A stretch of DNA of 64,000 nucleotides from NCBI RefSeq assembly GCF_030269925.1, contig NC_085129.1, positions 12,763,501-12,827,500 of the forward strand, given 5' to 3'. Below the pieces are notes generated by a model. That model was not told the origin of the DNA and did not search any database. It worked only from the letters and a program-made list of their open reading frames with translations. This document shows, piece by piece, positions 22,291 through 31,661 of the stretch. Made by a program: the position numbers and the translations under genes. The DNA comes from Bombyx mori. Its lineage: Eukaryota; Arthropoda; Insecta; Lepidoptera; Bombycidae. Numbering within the stretch: position 1 is the stretch's first letter; each line of letters starts with the position of its first letter.

Positions 22291-22985
22291 ACAGCTAAAA
22301 GAGTCTAATGCTCTGATGGAAGAATCTTAGTACCTAGGTACCTAGGACTTATAATTCGCTCTACCACTGGTAAATGCCGGTTGGCGATGGTACTGTGTTG
22401 GTATACTAGCTGGTAGTTGGTAGACTACCTCGTGGTGGTAGCTACTAGTTGGTAGACTACCTCAATTTAGAACCATTAATCAATTTAAATTATTTTTTGT
22501 GGTTATGTACATGGTACTAAATTTTAAAGAAAGCAACATTGGGATTCATGTCTAATTTTGTTAGATATCTAGCTGAATTTTGAATCGGCGTTAAAATCAT
22601 GGGATAACGTAGTCCGTTACCACGAAAACTGTAAATTATTCGTAACGTTGGAAATAATAAAAAGGAGTAAGGAAAGTAAGCGTGAGATAGTAAAAGTAAT
22701 TTTAATTATGACTACTTGAAAGTATCCAACAAAGCGATTTTTAGTAGAAGCTTTTTGGTATTTTTTCTTAATGAATGAATGAGAGACGAGCAAGGGAGAA
22801 ATCATCAAAGTACCTATTTAATATTATTAATATGCAGTTTGATAACCGATTGGTAATATGATTCAAATTACTTACTCTTCATTTCTATGAAACTGTTGAA
22901 TGAAACAAAGAAAAAGCAAAATTAAAAACCTATTTAGTTCTATTCATTCGCTTGTAAAGAATGAATCAAGTAATAACAGTAAATA
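22291..22985. other. No gene seen
   Basis: 22375-22465 contains two copies of agttggtagactacctc in a locally repetitive tract. The rest is AT-rich. Confidence 0.5.
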
Positions 22986-23425
22986 AATAATAGTTTAAAA
23001 AAACTAACAATATATTTTTAGAATTAGAATTTTTAGAATTTATAATTATAGAAAATCCGACTAAAAATATAAAATAAATTTTAAGAAATTTTTAATTAAA
23101 AATAGTGTAAGAAAAAATGATTTTATTGTAAAAAAAGCGTGGGGTGCATGGTATCAGTAATTATAAATATTTTATGAACAGATATGTGTAGAAGGGTTAT
23201 GTTGATAATATCCTGAAAAGTCCTTTTTTTTTCAATTTTTTCAATTTTTTTTTCAATTTTTTTTTACATATTGAATTGTTATCGGTCCTTAATAAGTAAG
23301 TATACCAAATTTCGAGTTAATCCAAAGTTTTGAAGGGGTCATAATCATGTTCAAAGATTACGTTACATAATAACATACTAACATACATACGTCTGAAGCT
23401 AATAAAAACGTATTAAAATAGTGTT
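22986..23425 (+). repeat. Foldback-family repeat, copy lacking one arm
   Basis: Left arm (ataatagtttaaaaaaac to aaagcgtggggtgc) then an inner part (atggtatcagtaatt to gataatatcctgaaaag), then T-rich sequence and a segment with ccaaatttcgagttaatcc and acatacgtctgaagctaat. The same blocks recur at 25579-26045 with the inner part inverted. Confidence 0.65.
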
Positions 23426-23684
23426 GGTTTTAGCAGAAAAATAACTAGGAACTACAAGCGTGACATTCTAGGATGTCCGCCGGAATTAATGATCGCGCTG
23501 TGTACGTTAAAAATGTACCGAAACAAAGAAAGTAAGAAGAAATCGCACGTTGAATAAATTCATGAGTACGAACCGCTTTAGAGTGTCAGCTCGGATTTGT
23601 TTCGCGAAAGATTCTATTGCGATGGCCGACGTTTGAGTATATTGCGGGGAAAGGGACAATGAAAAATTTTATCTATTTGTCGAC

Positions 23685-23937
23685 TCTTTTTTTTTTTTAT
23701 GATTGAGAGATTACTGGTGGCCCGAAGGCCTTTCCAGTTTCACCAGGACAGGTGGGCGAGCAAAGGCTCAGCCAGGAGGGGTGGGATTTGCTAACAGCTG
23801 CCCGAGCGCCTCCGAAGGAGACCTAACAACTCAAGAGCAATTGCTTCGCGAATGAATCTACTACCGGATCGAAATCGCGACCCGCTGAGAAGATCCGGCG
23901 AGAAACTCAGCGGGCTGATGCATGATTTGTCGACTCG
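23685..23937 (-). mobile_element. Jockey-type LINE 3' UTR, subfamily A
   Basis: The mirror of 34545-34790: gggctgatgcatg at the inner end, stem arms cccgctgag and ctcagcggg (fully paired), second arm pair ccggatc/gatccgg, then ctcctggctgagcc and the terminal aatctctcaatcataaaaa. 5'-truncated in the UTR. Confidence 0.9.
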
Positions 23938-24101
23938 AATTTCAATGTCGTATTACGGATTTCGGATAATAGCTTAATTATGTTGTGAAAATTAATTTTT
24001 CAAGGTGATAAGTTGAAGTTTGCTCGATCATCGGACTTGCATTTCGAATAGCGCAACTCATACGTTTTATTTGTTAGCATAATTGGAATTCCTAAAAAAA
24101 C

Positions 24102-24503
24102 GTGTGGCACTCGGGAACTGCCGCGGTAAAGCTATTGCATAGCATTTTTTGTCAACTTATGATATTATAATTAGACAATGATAATTTAATATTAAAACAA
24201 TAATAAAACAAGACCACGCTATATTAAACATTAATAAAAGCAAAATCTTAACTGTCCCCTTCACACTCATAAGCTAGACTCTCACTAGCGAGAGAGAGAG
24301 TTGGGCAGACTTGTCATAATGCGCATGCAGTGTGACGTCACGCCACGCGCTTATTCACAAACACTACACAAGTGTAACGTGTGAATGTGTTGAACGCGAG
24401 CTACATGGTAGGCGGAGTGAGGGGTGTTAGGTTTTTTTCGTTACGGAATTTCATGATTCGGTCGCCGCACTCAAGGCCCGCGATAAAAGCTATGCAATAG
24501 CTT
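24102..24503. mobile_element. Non-coding element Z, copy 1
   Basis: About 400 bp, also present in inverted orientation at 57411-57816. The two ends carry similar blocks in direct orientation (left gcactcgggaactgccgcgg, right gcactcaaggcccgcgataa), each followed by a near-palindrome (aagctattgcatagc at 24129-24143, gctatgcaatagctt at 24489-24503). Inside are gagagagagag and gtgacgtcac. No ORF. The class is unclear. Confidence 0.65.
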
Positions 24504-25227
24504 GATAAAGGATGAAATTACATATTTAGGGTACGTCTTGTTGTTTAACGAAATTATATATTTTATAAACCTTCCCCGGTACTTTTAAGTAATCAATAGA
24601 ACCATTGACTCTGATATGAACATCCTGTCATCATAGATTTGTTATGTAATTAATATGACCAGGAAAATGATAAAGAATATTCTTCAATATGCTATTGATG
24701 AAAAAAGGCTTTGGGATTGTAATGTTGTTTTTATAAACAGTATTTGCTTAGTAATTTTCGTCTTGATATTTAATATTTTTAGTGCAATATGGCTCAAAAA
24801 CATTAAAATGTTCAATATAGATTTATTACTATCAGATAATTGTCGTAAATGGTGTAAAATTGAGCGTGACACGTAAGACGTATCGTGAATAACTCCTAAA
24901 TTGTAGACTGTGGCGTCATCAATCATATGCCGGCTTCGGTTAAGATGACTGATGGATATGGTAGACGATAAGAATTCTGAATTTGTGTTAAGTTATTTTT
25001 GTATTAGATCGACATGAGGTCACAGGTCAATAGTTACTCATTCACATTGTCGATTATTTTTGCAAAGTCCGACAGATACCATCACTCTCCATATTCCAAC
25101 CCAGTAGCAGTGTGTTCTAGTTAGCATGATGGGACAGCCGTGGACCCCATGCCTCACGGTGTATAGCCGCATTCCCCCTCTCTCTCTCTCTCTCTCATGT
25201 CTCTCTCTCTCTCTCACTCATGTAAAT
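24504..25227. other. No gene; one CT microsatellite
   Basis: 25171-25217 is an interrupted (CT)n tract (ctctctctctctctctc, atg, ctctctctctctctc). Otherwise AT-rich without supported exons. Confidence 0.6.
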
Positions 25228-25510
25228 TAAGACAGATGCCTGAATTTCGCTAATAGACATTTTCAAGATAAGTTTATACACAAGTTCTGAACGATTACAT
25301 TCGGACTGTCGGTCTACAAGGAAATTTCGCCTGCTCGGTGGCAGATCTTCCCGTTTGCATTACTCCCAACGCACAACCCTATTCTATGCAAACACATCCA
25401 TAAATAATGTCTACGTATTACGCAACCTAGCGACCTACTTTTTGATTGCGAACAACCGAGGCTATTTCATGTTGGGCCACAAGGGGGCTCACCGCTACTC
25501 CTTGTCACAT
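25228..25510 (+). repeat. Dispersed repeat family W, middle part
   Basis: Shares acagatgcctgaatttcgct, cattttcaagataag, acattcggactgtcggtcta and gctcggtggcagatcttccc with the copies at 36003 and 43853. The similarity fades after about 25360. Confidence 0.6.
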
Positions 25511-25578
25511 TGAAGGTGGCCCCTTGAAATTATGGTAATGACACGTGTTACAGGGCTACCATAGGAGAGAAATAATAA

Positions 25579-26045
25579 ATAATAGTTTAAAAAAACTAAC
25601 AAAAAAACTTTTATAGAAAATCCAACTAAAAAATAGAAAATGAATTTTAATAAAATCGAATTGAAAATAGTGTAAGAAAAAATTATTTTATTTTAAAAAA
25701 GCGTGGGGTGCTTTTCAGGATATTATTAAAATAAACCTCCTACTCATATCTGTTCATAAAATAGTTATAACTACTGATACCATGCACCCCACGCCTTTTT
25801 TACAGTAAAATCATTTTTTCTTACACTATTTTTAATTAAATTTTATTAAAATTTATTTTCAATTTTTTTGTTGAATTTCAATTTGTTCAATATTTTTTTT
25901 TATATTGAATTGTCATCGGTCCTTTATGTTATAAGTATACCAAATTTCGAGTTAATCCGACGTTTTGAAGGGGTCAAAATCATGTTCAAAGATTACGTTA
26001 CATACATACGTCTGAAGCTAATAATAAAAGCGTATTAAAATAGGG
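25579..26045. mobile_element. Foldback MITE-like element with adjoining repeat tail
   Basis: Arms of about 90 bp (about 25617-25711 and 25784-25868) are inverted copies meeting at gcgtggggtgc (25701-25711) and gcaccccacgc (25784-25794). The 72-bp centre is the reverse complement of the centre of the 23.0-kb copy. The T-rich run and the block with ccaaatttcgagttaatccg and gtctgaagctaataataaa follow, as at 23.3 kb. No coding capacity. Confidence 0.65.
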
Positions 26046-26157
26046 CATTGTTGTGTAAGTTTTTTTTTAATGACATGATAAGTGAAGCCTGCATTTGGTT
26101 TTAAAGGGTAGAAGAAGATGCTATTCAAATCTATAAAATCAATATTACAATTCACTT

Positions 26158-26270
26158 TTACGGTAGGCAGCGGGCTTGGCTATGCCATTGCTGACGTCCA
26201 TGGGCGACGGTTACCGCTCACCATCAGGTGGGCCGTATGCTCGTCTATTTACATGAGCAATAAGAAAAAG
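26158..26270 (+). mobile_element. LINE family X 3' tail
   Basis: Matches the family X terminus: cggtaggcagcgggcttgg, ccattgctgacgtccatggg, caccatcaggtgggccgtat, ending gagcaataagaaaaa. Confidence 0.8.
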
Positions 26271-27222
26271 TCACATCTTAACACACTATGGATTTCTTTT
26301 TATCCTAGTATAAAGATATATGTATGTGTCTTTAAAAAGCAAGCTTAAACGGCAAGTCGAACTATCAATTATTTTATCTTTTTTTTATCACACTGGTTAG
26401 GATATTAGAACGAAATTATAAAATTATAATATAGTATTGTCATCGGTTCTTGTTGCGTGTGCAAATTTAAGAATCAATTCGAATTCGCGAAATTTCGTTC
26501 CTTAATTAAATATATACATACACACTAAGCTAATAAAAGCGTGTTAAAAAGCAGGCGTCTCTTAGGACATTAACAATAACAGTAGTACATCGCAAACGTA
26601 AAGAAAAAAAATGAGGGACGCGCAACTTGGTGCACGTGAAAGAAGTGAAACTTCTTTTGAGGTTTTCTTCATTTTTAATCCTTAAATCAGATTTCTCTTG
26701 TAATAGGGAATAGGGATCGCTTTGTCCTTGTCGCTCCACGGTCGAGTGGTTCGCGAGACGCTCTATTTTCTCACTTTCGCTCGTCCTAAATTGTATCTTT
26801 TCTCTCTAGCCGTAACGAATCTGTCGCGAGTTAAATTTTACTTTCAACGAGCCTAAAGAAATTTCACTTCAAAAAATCTAGTACAATTTTATTCACCCAA
26901 TGATCATCCGAACAATATTCCCGAATTAATAGTTCATTAAATCTTAATTCCATCACCGAAGTACTTAAATTTCAGGACAAACGATTACATGGCAACACAT
27001 CGTGTGCCCGACACCGCTACGCGACGTTATTATAATTAAACTTCAACCTGTCTTACAGCGGTTTGGCTAATGTATTTATACGTATGCGAGAAAGGTACGT
27101 TGTGTAATTTATTGCTTAATACAATTCAGATGTACCTATTTGTACCGTTCGCCCGAAGGACGAGGTCAAATAGTCTAATACAAAAATTTGGTTAACAGTT
27201 TTATTATCTATATCTATACTAA
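26271..27222. other. No gene seen
   Basis: 26395-26550 resembles the 3' block of the 23.3- and 25.9-kb repeats (tgtcatcggttcttg, ctaagctaataaaagcgtg). 26560-27060 is more complex in composition but has no supported exon. Confidence 0.4.
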
Positions 27223-27589
27223 TCTATACTAATATTATAAAGAGGAAAGTTTTTTTGTTTGTTTGTTTGTATTGAATAGGCTCCAAAACTACTGAACCGA
27301 TTTGAAAACTAAACTACTAAAACTCCAATAATGTAACCCAAGGTGTAAAAAAATTACCTAAAATATTCTTTACATCGCGTGCCCTGCGAAAACTATTGAT
27401 GATAGAATAAAATAATGTACTATGACTTTGTAGAACATATTCCTAGCTACAAAAATTGTCGCGACAGCGTATGTCTAACTATCATAGTTATGTCGTAATA
27501 AGTGTTCTTTTATTTTAAAAAATAAAACAAAGTCAAATGTCGTTGAAATTTTTGTTAAAGACTCGAGCGGAGCCCGAGCACGCCGCTAT
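27223..27589 (+). mobile_element. LEP1-like non-autonomous Helitron, longest copy
   Basis: Begins TCTATACTAATATTATAAAG after an A, preceded by a partial repeat of the same start. It includes catcgcgtgccctgcgaaaa and ttgtcgcgacagcg and ends in the GC-rich gagcggagcccgagcacg, then CCGCTAT (the usual CTAG is CTAT here). 367 bp. Confidence 0.75.
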
Positions 27590-28241
27590 TTCATTATATT
27601 AGCATGGATGGGGTGATGCGGAGACCCGTAGAAACGAAGTGGAAGTTTCTATTCCAAAAAAGGTTTTGACTATTTTCTGATCATCAGTACATTGAAGAAT
27701 ATTGGTACTACTATAGATTCAATTTCAATTTATTTTCCTACGTATCTCCAATACCAATGAATTAATTTTCTTTTCTTGATCTCCAGTCGTAAGACGTGCT
27801 GTTATATAATTAGGTATCACCTTCTCTTTTTGGTCTCAAAGGTGAAATAGTCGTTATATTAGAATCCAATAAAAACCACAGAATCTCAGAATAAGCGGCG
27901 ACATCCTATAATCAATTAACTCTACTTTTTCCGTGAGCTGGTACATCTGCAAGTAAATAATAATAACTGAAATGAAACACTACAGTACACTATAGTAGGC
28001 AGCGGTTTGACTGTAGGTACTTCTGGCGGTTGATGTCCACGAGCAACGCTAACCACTAACTATCCGGTGGGTTGTAAGCAAATTGATGTGCTCTAACGTC
28101 TAGGCTACAAAGTTGATAAAAAATCACAATATCAATGCAGACTATTGTCTTGAGAAAAAACCCCATTGTTTTTCTAACAGATATCTCACTATAAAATATC
28201 AAGAATAAGCAGAGTTATAATAGGCATTAGTAGTTTTAAAG
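27590..28241. other. No gene; one diverged LINE family X tail
   Basis: 27985-28115 carries a decayed family X tail (taggcagcggtttgactg, gttgatgtccacgagc). The rest shows nothing supported. Confidence 0.45.
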
Positions 28242-28639
28242 GCATCGTGGCCTAAAGGTTAAGACGGCCGGTGCATTCGTACCCAGCGATGCGTCTGTGC
28301 CGATGTTCGAATCCCGCTGGCAAGTACCAATTTTTCTTAAGAAATACGTACTTAGCAAATGTTCACGATTGACTTCCACGGTGAAAGATTAACATCGTGT
28401 AATAAAAATCAAACCCTCTAAATTATAATTTGCGTAATTACTGCTGGTAGGACGTCTTGTGAGTCCTCAAGGGTAGATAACACCACCCTGCCTATTTCTG
28501 TTGTGAAGCAGTAATGCGTTTCAGTACGAAGGGTGGGGCAACCATTGTACTATAATACTGACATTTAGAACTCACGTCTCAAGGTGGGTAGCGGCATCTA
28601 TTATGTTGATGTCTATGGGGTCCGATTAAGCAATAAAAA
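28242..28639 (+). mobile_element. Bm1-type SINE with shortened tail
   Basis: The head is complete (tggcctaaaggttaagacgg, gttcgaatcccgctgg) and the body is complete to gatgtctatggggtcc. The tail then jumps to gattaagcaataaaaaa, missing about 40 bp. Confidence 0.9.
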
Positions 28640-28983
28640 AGGTAATTACGTAAATGATATGCGAATTTCCATTTTACGTTCAAGTCAATTGCAAACCTCT
28701 TTCCAATCAGGATTACGTGGCTCTTTAACAAAGCCAAACAATTCGATTTCGTGAAAAACAAACTTCTCAATGGTAAATTCGCTGTGTTAATCCACAGAGC
28801 GTTTCATCCAGAGCTTATAGGGCGGCTTCCCATCGGCACGGCTATAGTATACTAAAATGCGGCTTGCAGTTCTACATATTACGAGAGAAGGTAAGCACTA
28901 AATATCAGGTAGGCCTTAAGCTTGTCTACTTTCAATACTGTTGGTATTTGCTTAACCCTTTGACTGCAATATAGATCACCGGT

Positions 28984-29210
28984 GCCCTACGCGGCGCACT
29001 GAAGTAATTATGTCGATTTCTGTTACCAAGGCCCCGAAATACCTAGTAGACCTTGGGAAAAACGAACCTGAAGATACTGAGAATGAATCTATTTCTAAGA
29101 GACCTAAAGTACTAAAATGGATACATTAAATACAAAAGAAGACAAAATTAGGCAATCCAGGCGCTTAGTAAAAGAAATCGAGGTAATTGCTTCAGTGCGC
29201 CGCGTAGGGC
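28984..29210. mobile_element. MITE with about 43-bp terminal inverted repeats
   Basis: Both ends read gccctacgcggcgcactgaa inward and continue with gtaattatgtcgatttctgttac (left) or its near match (right). The inside (gaacctgaagatactgagaa and on) has an acidic coding flavour but no usable frame. The exact target duplication is not clear; atagat occurs 7 bp outside the left end and directly at the right end. Confidence 0.75.
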
Positions 29211-29274
29211 ATAGATATAGATACAGAATACAGATTGCGTCCTAAACTCCTCTATCTACAGATGATATTAAATA

Positions 29275-29452
29275 TTAATAATAATAATAATAAAACTCTT
29301 TATTTAACACCATATTCTCAAATATATTAAGTGTATAATCTATGCACCATACTATGTACAGAGTAAACTAATCAAACAAATAAAAGTCGGTGATATAAAT
29401 TGGCGGCCTTATCGCTAAAAGCGATCTCTTCCAGGCAACCTTGCAGGGAGAG
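29275..29452 (-). mobile_element. LINE family Y 3' tail
   Basis: On the minus strand: aaggttgcctggaagagatc, the hairpin tcgcttttagcga, taaggccgccaattt, and an end in aataaagagtttta plus ATT repeats. Related tails are at 58355 and 63040. Confidence 0.7.
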
Positions 29453-29580
29453 GAATAAGTGAACTGGACGGTGCTATATCTTAATAAACTTACATATACA
29501 TATACTTATTATTATCAAATTTACAAAACTGTTACTGAACATGTTCATTATAGTCATTACAAAGATAGCTCACACACATA

Positions 29581-29582
<2 letters not shown>

Positions 29583-29640
<58 letters not shown>
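29583..29640. repeat. (CA)n microsatellite
   Basis: About 28 near-uninterrupted CA units. It lies 50 bp upstream of the full-length LINE insertion. ORFs read through it are artefacts. Confidence 0.95.
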
Positions 29641-29680
29641 AATTAATATTCATATCACTCTTTACTCATCGACTCACGTA

Positions 29681-29693
29681 AAGGCTTTAATGA
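29681..29693. repeat. Target-site duplication, left copy
   Basis: AAGGCTTTAATGA, repeated exactly at 34806-34818. This fixes both ends of the LINE insertion (the A-run overlap makes the right copy's first As ambiguous). Confidence 0.9.
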
Positions 29694-30005
29694 CATTCCG
29701 ATCCAAGCACTCGCCGCGTGCTGACGTGCTCATTGTTCGTTCGATCGCCCGACCTCGGTTCGTGGCACATCTGGCGTCCAAGTGTTTTCTCGGAAGTGAA
29801 TACCTGTGCTAATTGCGTCGCACCGCCGTTTGTGAACGGGCGGACCCCTAAATTCCTGGAATTCGTTCGGCAACTTAGTGGCTCGTTTGTGAACGGACGG
29901 TTGTGTGCCGTAATTAATCGTGATTATTATAGTTTTGGGGCCTCGCCGTAAGGCGAGTGTGTTTAAAGTCCCGGGGTAGCCCCCCCTGGGCACGTGACAG
30001 TTACA
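29694..30005 (+). promoter_or_regulatory. 5' UTR / internal promoter region of the LINE
   Basis: CpG-rich. It contains a 16-bp direct repeat gtttgtgaacggrcgg (29828-29843, 29885-29900; 57-bp spacing) and a hairpin ctcgcc-gtaa-ggcgag (29942-29957) whose RNA loop GUAA fits the GNRA type. LINEs of this clade start transcription from internal promoters in this region, but no core motif can be assigned with confidence. Confidence 0.55.
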
Positions 30006-31658
30006 ATGGAGTCCACGATCGATCTGTTCGCGGAATTCCTCCGTCTGAGGTACCCGACATTATCGGCCGAATTTTTAGAATTTAAGGCCAATCACGCCGC
30101 GAACTCAGAAGCGGTCTCCGTCGCGCCCGCCGCTCCCGTGTCCCCAATACTCGCGAGCAAAGCTCCCGCGTCGATCGCTGCGGTCTCGGTTCCAGCCCTG
30201 CGCTCATCCGCAGCACACGTCGCGTCCACGCGTTCATCCGCGGCCTCCATCGCGCCCGCGCCGTCCTCTGCCCCCGAGCGATTGTCCGTGGCCTCCGTCG
30301 CGACCGTCAACCCCGCGCCCTCTAAAACGCTCGCCTGCGGGTCGCCCGCGCCCTCCTCTTCATCCGACTCGGAGTCGGACATGGAGGTCGATCTTTCCCC
30401 CGCCCCCTCGACTGATGGATTCACAGTAGTCCAAAAAGGTAAGAGGCGCGCTGCGGAAGCCCGAGCTCCCGCGGCCGCCAAAGTAAGCAGAGCCGCGAAC
30501 GCGTCGCGCCTCCGTCCACCGACCCCCGTTGCTCCCCCTGCCCGTGCTACACCGTCGCCGCGGCCGGTAGTACAAAAGAAAATCCAAGCCCCTCCCCCGG
30601 TAATCCTTCAAGAGAAGGCAGCCTGGGAACGAGTTTCCCTGGCCCTTAAGGCCAAAAATATTAATTTCACGAATGCCCGTAACCTCGCGAACGGCATTCA
30701 AATTAAGGTTCAAACACCCGACGACCATAGGGCCCTCTCTTCTTACCTCCGTAAGGAGCGTATAAGTTTCCATACGTATACGCTCCAGGAGGAGCGCGAA
30801 CTTCGTGCCGTCATACGTGGCATCCCTAAAGAGTTGGATGCCGAACTCGTCAAGGCCGACCTTCTGGAACAAGGCCTACCAGTAAATTCAGTGCACCGCA
30901 TGCACACCGGCCGCGGTAGGGAGCCATATAATATGGTTCTAGTCGCCCTCCAGCCTACCCCCGAGGGTAAGCAAATTTTTAACATACGTACCGTCTGTAG
31001 GCTCTCCGGTATCGCCGTCGAAGCCCCCCATAAAAAAGGCACTCCTAGCCAGTGCCATAACTGTCAACTGTACGGGCATTCTTCCCGTAACTGTCACGCG
31101 CGCCCCCGTTGCGTCAAGTGTCTAGGCGATCACGCTACGGCCCTTTGCACTCGCGATCAAAAAACCGCGACGGAACCGCCTAGCTGCGTCCTGTGTCGAA
31201 CACAGGGTCACCCCGCAAATTACCGCGGATGCCCCCGAGCCCCGAAAATAAATCGCCGCGTCGCCCGCCAAAACCGCCTCCGAGCTTCCCACCCAGACAT
31301 CAAAGCCTCGGCACCCTCTGTGTCGCAGGCTAAGCCAGCATTCGTTCCGGCGCCGGTGCCCAGTGGCTCGGCCTGGGCGAAACCGCTGCCGTACACGAAC
31401 ACGGCTACAACTCCCTCCTCCGCGATTCGTCCCGCCCCCGCGATACGCCCCTCCCCCGCGAATTGCCCTCCGACAGCGTCCGACAATCTTGCTCTAGCGA
31501 TCGACTTCTATCAATCGATTAACTTTGAGCGCGTTAACGCTTTAGGTGACGCCATCCGCGCCGCCTCCACTGCACAGCACTTCATCGCCGTTGTGCAAGA
31601 ATACGCCGACGTATACGCGTCGTTAAATACGTACGTCCTCCCCTCACTCCGCCGGTAA
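30006..31658 (+). CDS. LINE ORF1, gag-like RNA-binding protein
   Basis: 550 residues from ATG 30006 (MESTIDLFAEFLRLRYPTLS); an upstream in-frame GTG at 29994 is not used in the model. An Ala/Ser/Pro-rich low-complexity region covers about 35-190. A jockey-type pre-knuckle domain (ELRAVIRGIPKELDAELV onwards) covers about 255-345. Three zinc knuckles follow at 350-409: CX2CX4HX4C (CHNCQLYGHSSRNC), CX2CX3HX4C (CVKCLGDHATALC) and CX2CX4HX6C (CVLCRTQGHPANYRGC). ORF1 proteins of this clade coat the element RNA and help form the RNP. The ORF ends with TAA, in the same frame as ORF2 one codon later. Several antisense ORFs here are shadows of the GC-rich codons. Confidence 0.93.
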   Translation: MESTIDLFAEFLRLRYPTLSAEFLEFKANHAANSEAVSVAPAAPVSPILASKAPASIAAVSVPALRSSAAHVASTRSSAASIAPAPSSAPERLSVASVATVNPAPSKTLACGSPAPSSSSDSESDMEVDLSPAPSTDGFTVVQKGKRRAAEARAPAAAKVSRAANASRLRPPTPVAPPARATPSPRPVVQKKIQAPPPVILQEKAAWERVSLALKAKNINFTNARNLANGIQIKVQTPDDHRALSSYLRKERISFHTYTLQEERELRAVIRGIPKELDAELVKADLLEQGLPVNSVHRMHTGRGREPYNMVLVALQPTPEGKQIFNIRTVCRLSGIAVEAPHKKGTPSQCHNCQLYGHSSRNCHARPRCVKCLGDHATALCTRDQKTATEPPSCVLCRTQGHPANYRGCPRAPKINRRVARQNRLRASHPDIKASAPSVSQAKPAFVPAPVPSGSAWAKPLPYTNTATTPSSAIRPAPAIRPSPANCPPTASDNLALAIDFYQSINFERVNALGDAIRAASTAQHFIAVVQEYADVYASLNTYVLPSLRR

Positions 31659-31661
31659 TCA

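Noticed and set aside
29459..29812. 117-codon ORF with a His/Thr run
   Set aside because: It is a translation of the CA microsatellite and the LINE 5' UTR.
30092..31486. Long minus-strand ORFs opposite LINE ORF1
   Set aside because: Shadows of the GC-rich, Ala/Ser/Pro-rich coding strand; no independent start context or domain.
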